From Bacillota bacterium (lineage in GTDB: Bacteria > Bacillota > Limnochordia > Limnochordales > ZCTH02-B6), in contig PKQR01000056.1 in the NCBI GenBank assembly GCA_017578085.1, positions 1 through 12,515 of the forward strand: DNA of 12,515 nucleotides, read 5' to 3'. The notes under the pieces are model-generated. The model saw only the letters and a list, made by a program, of their open reading frames with translations, was not told the DNA's origin and ran no database searches. Made by a program: the position numbers and the translations under genes. Below, piece after piece: positions 9,101-12,515 of the stretch; position 1 is the stretch's first letter; each line of letters opens with the position of its first letter.

Positions 9101-9337
9101 CGGCCCCTGCCAGTTGCGCCAGCGGCCGTGCCCGAATTTGTCCGGATCCGTCGTCGCCGGCAGGCCAAAGAGCACCGCCGCCAGCCCGGCCAACAGGGTA
9201 GACTTGCCCGCCTCGTTGGGCGCCACGAGCACATTGAGACCCGGCCCTAGCTCGAGGCAGACGGTGCCCGCGAACCGGCCGAACCCGTGGAGCACCAGGC
9301 GCGACCAGCGCACCGCCGTCACCGGCCTCGCCGCCAT
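6173..9337 (-). CDS. YhaN-like Rad50/SbcC-type coiled-coil ATPase with central membrane hairpin
   Basis: This 1054-residue ATPase probably partners the phosphoesterase encoded just upstream, as Rad50 partners Mre11. The N-terminal head has Walker A PNEAGKST (40-47), the form typical of the YhaN family rather than classical SbcC. Long heptad-like, charged helices follow on each side of the centre (about 160-490 and 540-900). The C-terminal head has signature LSQGAQDQLYLALRLA (from 966), Walker B LLLDD (994-998) and a His-loop at His1029 (FSHRED). Where SbcC/Rad50 have a CxxC zinc hook there is none; instead two hydrophobic helices lie at 493-511 and 519-536, almost exactly mid-protein. I chose the ATG at 9337 because GGAGGG lies 9 nt upstream and a conserved-looking N-terminus follows; the longer frame to 9514 would overlap the phosphoesterase gene by about 150 nt. 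The assignment to the family is strong; the substrate is unknown. Confidence 0.93.
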   Translation of the reverse strand: MAARPVTAVRWSRLVLHGFGRFAGTVCLELGPGLNVLVAPNEAGKSTLLAGLAAVLFGLPATTDPDKFGHGRWRNWQGPPRFAGELEFEAGEDRFRIQRDFANHRISVARWTGAGWQPLLAGEHNPNAKRRHVRYEEFLQETIGITSRELFMSTFALGQPLPEPHGLDADVQQLLSGAGTASFRQALEQLVSGVRTLTKYSRGLGVTDRDALKDGRMEKLDQQIAELEAEIARSQGTADSLEVIQAELTRLQREEAAARQRCKEAEDALAAWSQWRSLLLRRRSLLKDYAQLVRSWETVQKLEAAHEEKRRRLQAEFPELANREDLENLGSELVRLEQLQERVRAAREAAARELADLEGRAAELLREWSEYRAERARLAALEAELQAYGVFAAASPAEREMYANYTAQRMRLERQVEEARVALAAWKEPFERYRAEKHRFGQAFADLEAWSDDDLAAVEKQLSLQAQRSQAVDRLREIQDRLRELRPKTRARVALAWALLLLLGGVLAVLVHGQLGWGGVFATLSLTMALLTSLTLRLQAPLRELERQATAAEKELKALDKALAADDRFRGVNPAALGALRERLLQRQQTAAALDDLRRQLPPYDEERELAARVQAAERALGAFLAATAPARERFGDGVETAFRRWTTLNEQAAARREWLLGFARRQAGIETLALEEVPAGRLPGAWGQLASLLGSTGRPPATMGELVAQLEALPPDFWDSALAAREQEQPMAGWMAELDSLRQRLDGVLAAAGGDPAAARRRWEAFRAAQEDLARLERELAGVLRAHDVSTPAGLQERLLDVQSQATAAWQQLEQWSAAHPGLPHPDEAEDGEVLEAKVRKLEEERDRWQAQAEAAAAQVRQLLQEQARLLGSQVINIAQAQEQLAALRRERDALAMEARAMARAHRELAAAVEEYQATHRVRLAEMATRYFQRFSGRNRRVELDEGFAVKVVEPDGQACAVAQLSQGAQDQLYLALRLAIADLVGGAAPLPLLLDDPFVNCDGERLARIRAALEEASVQRQIVLFSHREDFAAWGRSVSMVEGSLAAVQANP
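7730..7861 (-). other. Segment encoding two predicted transmembrane helices at the ATPase midpoint
   Basis: Residues 493-511 (rich in Ala, Leu, Val, Gly) and 519-536 (rich in Leu, Thr, Ala, Ser) of the 1054-residue ATPase lack charged residues and are joined by a short loop, about 512-518 (HGQLGWG). Arg/Lys residues lie before the first helix (LRPKTRAR) and after the second (RLQAPLRELER), which suits a hairpin with both ends on the cytoplasmic side. The segment is read directly from the translation; membrane insertion is inferred. Confidence 0.75.
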
Positions 9338-9346
9338 GGGCCTTGT

Positions 9347-9352
9347 CCCTCC
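9347..9352 (-). promoter_or_regulatory. Ribosome binding site of the YhaN-like ATPase gene
   Basis: The minus strand reads GGAGGG, 9 nt before the ATG at 9337, in the 28-nt gap after the phosphoesterase stop. It decides the start in favour of 9337 over the longer frame that opens at 9514. Confidence 0.8.
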
Positions 9353-9365
9353 CGCAACGGTTCCT

Positions 9366-10487
9366 TCACAGCTCCTGTCCCTCCAGGGCGGCCAATCCAT
9401 AGCGCAAGGCCTTGTGCAAGAGCTGCCGCTCGGTTGGGTCGGCCGCTTGGGCCAGGGCGGCCCGGATGCGGCGGACAAACTGTCCCCGCACCGTCGGCTC
9501 CTGGGCCCAGGCATTGATCACGCCCTCGTCCAGCGCGGCGGTATCGTCGATGATCTCCAAATGGAAGAAACCGGTCGCGAAGCGCGCTTGCCACTTGGTC
9601 ACCGGCAGGCGGTCCGGCGCCGCGCCGGTAAGCCGGATCTGGACGATCGCTTCAGGATCGGCAGCAGCTGCGAGGCGCTCTTCGATTTCCTTCAAGTCCA
9701 AGCAGGCGGTGACGTCCACCTCGAGCACCCGCACGGGGCGCGCCCCGGCCGGCACGGTTTCAACGCGGGCGGGCCCTGTCCCCAGAACAGCGACCGTGAA
9801 GCAGCCGACGCCGGGATCCGAGAAGGTTTTTCCTTCGATCATGCCCGGGTAAACCGCCAGGCCTTCCCCGAGCTTGTGGACCTGGTGCTGGTGGATGTGC
9901 CCGAGGGCCACATAGTCATACCCGGCCGCGGCCAGGGCCGCCGACTCCAAGGGCAGGCTGCGGTCGCCCGCGTCCCAGTCCAGGGAGCCGTGGAAGACAG
10001 CCACATGCAGCCCATCCGCTTGCAGGCGCGGGAAATCACGGATGGGCGGTCTCGTCTGGGTCAGACCGCCGGTGTAGGCGAGACCGTAGATGTGCACCGG
10101 CACGCCCTTTACCGACACGGTAGCCGCGTGTGCGGGCATCGGCTCCCGGATGAGGACGCCCGGCCAGCGGGCGCCGTACTGGCGGTACACGGAATCGTGG
10201 TAGGTGATCTCATCGTGGTTGCCGGGGACGGTGACCACGGGCACGCCGGCGTGGACCAGGCGCTCCAGGTCTGCGACGACCCGTTCGGCCAAGGAGACCG
10301 GCGGCCGGTGGGTCTCAAACAGGTCGCCGGCGATGATCACCATGTCGGCGCCGCGGGCGGCGAGCACCCAGTCGACGGCACGGGTCAGCAGGCTGTCCCG
10401 TTCCTTTTGGCGCTCTTCCGCCCGCGGTCCCAAAAAGTGCGGTGCCCATCCCAGGTGCAGGTCGGCAAGATGGAGGATGCGGATCAA
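9366..10487 (-). CDS. SbcD/YhaO/Mre11-family metallophosphoesterase nuclease
   Basis: This 373-residue calcineurin-like phosphoesterase is expected to be the nuclease partner of the adjacent Rad50-like ATPase in DNA-end processing. The two-metal site motifs are all present in order: DLH (Asp9, His11), GDLFE (Asp55), GNHD (Asn90, His91, Asp92), a FHGS histidine (His166) and GHIHQH (His197, His199). After about residue 240 comes the less conserved C-terminal part that in SbcD/Mre11 contacts the ATPase. The start codon is TTG with GGAGG at 10498-10502, spaced 10 nt, and it places the first metal motif at residue 9 as usual. It is 28 nt upstream of the ATPase gene. Given that partner, YhaO is a closer analogy than classical SbcD. 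The metal site looks intact, so an active nuclease is expected. Confidence 0.93.
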   Translation of the reverse strand: MIRILHLADLHLGWAPHFLGPRAEERQKERDSLLTRAVDWVLAARGADMVIIAGDLFETHRPPVSLAERVVADLERLVHAGVPVVTVPGNHDEITYHDSVYRQYGARWPGVLIREPMPAHAATVSVKGVPVHIYGLAYTGGLTQTRPPIRDFPRLQADGLHVAVFHGSLDWDAGDRSLPLESAALAAAGYDYVALGHIHQHQVHKLGEGLAVYPGMIEGKTFSDPGVGCFTVAVLGTGPARVETVPAGARPVRVLEVDVTACLDLKEIEERLAAAADPEAIVQIRLTGAAPDRLPVTKWQARFATGFFHLEIIDDTAALDEGVINAWAQEPTVRGQFVRRIRAALAQAADPTERQLLHKALRYGLAALEGQEL

Positions 10488-10497
10488 CGGTCAGCCG

Positions 10498-10502
10498 CCT
10501 CC
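10498..10502 (-). promoter_or_regulatory. Ribosome binding site of the phosphoesterase gene
   Basis: The minus strand reads GGAGG, 10 nt before the TTG start at 10487. It supports the unusual TTG start; a nearby ATG (minus strand, 10504) is out of frame and runs into a stop after six codons. Confidence 0.7.
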
Positions 10503-10512
10503 ATTCCGGCTT

Positions 10513-10552
10513 CCCGAGCCTTGCGTCCGGTTTCCAGCCGGCAAGGCTCGGG
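10513..10552 (-). repeat. Perfect 12-bp inverted repeat (RNA hairpin) between the 88-aa gene and the phosphoesterase gene
   Basis: The plus-strand arm CCCGAGCCTTGC (10513-10524) is perfectly complementary to GCAAGGCTCGGG (10541-10552) across a 16-nt loop. It begins one base after the stop codon of the 88-aa gene and fills most of the 66-nt gap before the phosphoesterase. Neither strand has a T-run after the stem, so it does not match a classical intrinsic terminator. It may be an attenuator, a processing site or an mRNA-stabilising 3' structure. I see no convincing -35/-10 promoter in the gap. Confidence 0.7.
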
Positions 10553-10553
10553 C

Positions 10554-10820
10554 TCAGTCTTCCAGGAGGTCCAGCTGGCCGGTTTCCACCAGGCCGAGCA
10601 CGATCCTTTCGGCCCGCTCGTCAGGCGATGCGCCCTTGGGCACCCGGATGCCGTGCTTGTCCGCCAGCACCTTTTCCAGGTGGTCGACGTAAGCCTCCAA
10701 CGAGGCGCCTTCCGGCGCAAGGAAGCCGAGCTCCAAAAGGCCGGCGAGGATCTCCTCCGGCGTGTTGCCCAACACTTGAGGATTGCCTCGAACAGCCACC
10801 TTCAAGGGCACGACCTCCAT
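10554..10820 (-). CDS. Hypothetical 88-aa protein with an internal repeat
   Basis: I do not recognise this gene. The product is small, acidic at its C-terminus (ends DLLED), without cysteine, signal peptide or membrane segment, and looks mostly helical. It holds two copies of the pattern E-x-I-x-x-G-L-x-E-x-G-x-L, at residues 22-34 and 71-83, each preceded within a few residues by Thr/Ser-Pro, which suggests a duplicated helical element. It starts 9 nt after the stop of the 114-aa gene and has the same GC-rich codon use as its neighbours. The start is uncertain: the ATG at 10820 has only weak ribosome-binding sequence before it, whereas the TTG at 10805 has GGAGG at 10814-10818 spaced 8 nt and would give an 83-residue protein beginning MKVAVRG. 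The tight position supports a real gene; the function is unknown. Confidence 0.75.
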   Translation of the reverse strand: MEVVPLKVAVRGNPQVLGNTPEEILAGLLELGFLAPEGASLEAYVDHLEKVLADKHGIRVPKGASPDERAERIVLGLVETGQLDLLED

Positions 10821-10829
10821 TCACCCGTC

Positions 10830-11174
10830 TCAGTCCGCTTTCGCGGCCGCCTTGACACCGTCCTGGGCCGCCTCCCGGATGATCCGGGTCCAGATGTCGG
10901 CCACCAGCTCCCGGGCTTCCTGCACCGCCCGCACTTCCTGCTGGGTGCCGATGCCGTCCGTGAGCATCTTGTTCAGGTAGATATCAATCTCTTCGAGCGT
11001 CATGTCCCGGAGAGCCGGCAAGTCCACGTGCGGCTTGTACTTATTTTGGTCCACCACCCAGACGGCGATGGACATCACACGGTGCAAGGCCTTCTGGACG
11101 ACGGGGTCATCGCTCGCGCGGCGCCGTTGGTCGATTTCACCCACGAGGCGGCTCCGCAGGTCCGCGTACTCCAT
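10830..11174 (-). CDS. Hypothetical 114-aa protein
   Basis: I do not recognise this gene. The product is a small, soluble, probably all-helical protein. It has a charged N-terminal helix (1-20), a mildly hydrophobic stretch (about 33-41, SIAVWVV) too short to cross a membrane, a central EEIDIYLNKML helix (61-71), a longer helix (about 78-104) and a Lys/Ala-rich tail. There are no cysteines, metal motifs or nucleotide-binding motifs. It starts 6 nt after the fumC stop with ATG; AAGGGG at 11184-11189, spaced 9 nt, overlaps the end of fumC, so its translation is probably coupled to fumC. It is followed after 9 nt by the 88-aa gene. The spacing, start and codon use support a real gene; its role with fumC or the downstream repair genes is unknown. 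Confidence 0.82.
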   Translation of the reverse strand: MEYADLRSRLVGEIDQRRRASDDPVVQKALHRVMSIAVWVVDQNKYKPHVDLPALRDMTLEEIDIYLNKMLTDGIGTQQEVRAVQEARELVADIWTRIIREAAQDGVKAAAKAD

Positions 11175-11180
11175 CCCCGA

Positions 11181-12515
<1,335 letters not shown>

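Noticed and set aside
6173..9337. Classical SbcC with a zinc hook
   Set aside because: No CxxC motif lies in the central region; cysteines are isolated. The NEAGKST Walker A and the LSQGAQDQLYLALRLA signature fit the YhaN type better.
9338..9514. Longer N-terminus for the ATPase starting at 9514
   Set aside because: It would overlap the phosphoesterase gene by about 150 nt and adds a 59-residue Pro/Arg/Ser-rich stretch unlike any ATPase head. The ATG at 9337 has a well-spaced ribosome binding site.
10513..10552. Rho-independent terminator
   Set aside because: The stem is strong but there is no T-run after it on either strand, so I list it only as a hairpin of unknown role.

Overview
The window is GC-rich (clearly above 60% by eye, not counted), with G/C-dominated third codon positions. 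Every supportable gene lies on the minus strand, so transcription runs from position 12515 towards 1. The gene set fits a high-GC Bacillota lineage of the Symbiobacterium/Thermaerobacter kind: AddAB rather than RecBCD or AdnAB, and a YhaN/YhaO-type pair as known from Bacillus. The fumarase is of a type also seen in actinobacteria. This taxonomic guess is inference and is uncertain.

Layout in transcription order: class II fumarase fumC (11181-12515, 5' end cut by the window edge); an unrecognised 114-aa protein (10830-11174); an unrecognised 88-aa protein (10554-10820) with an internal repeat; a 66-nt gap holding a perfect 12-bp hairpin (10513-10552); a metallophosphoesterase nuclease of the SbcD/YhaO family (9366-10487); a Rad50/SbcC/YhaN-like coiled-coil ATPase (6173-9337) with a predicted two-helix membrane hairpin at its midpoint; AddB (2535-6155); and AddA (1-2538, 3' end cut by the window edge). 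Gaps are 6, 9, 66, 28 and 17 nt, and addB and addA overlap by 4 nt (ATGA). The whole set could be one polycistronic unit, possibly divided at the 66-nt gap. No stretch longer than 300 bases lacks a gene. I found no tRNA, rRNA, CRISPR array, insertion sequence or clear promoter.

Functionally, the last four genes form a DNA-end-processing block. AddAB is the helicase-nuclease that resects double-strand breaks to a Chi site and loads RecA. The phosphoesterase/ATPase pair resembles Mre11-Rad50 and probably trims or tethers DNA ends. The two small proteins sit between fumC and this block and have no assigned role. The points most worth a second look are the membrane hairpin at the apex of the ATPase, the co-location of fumarase with break-repair genes, the two unknown small proteins, and two strong RNA-hairpin candidates (before the phosphoesterase and just before the addA ribosome binding site).
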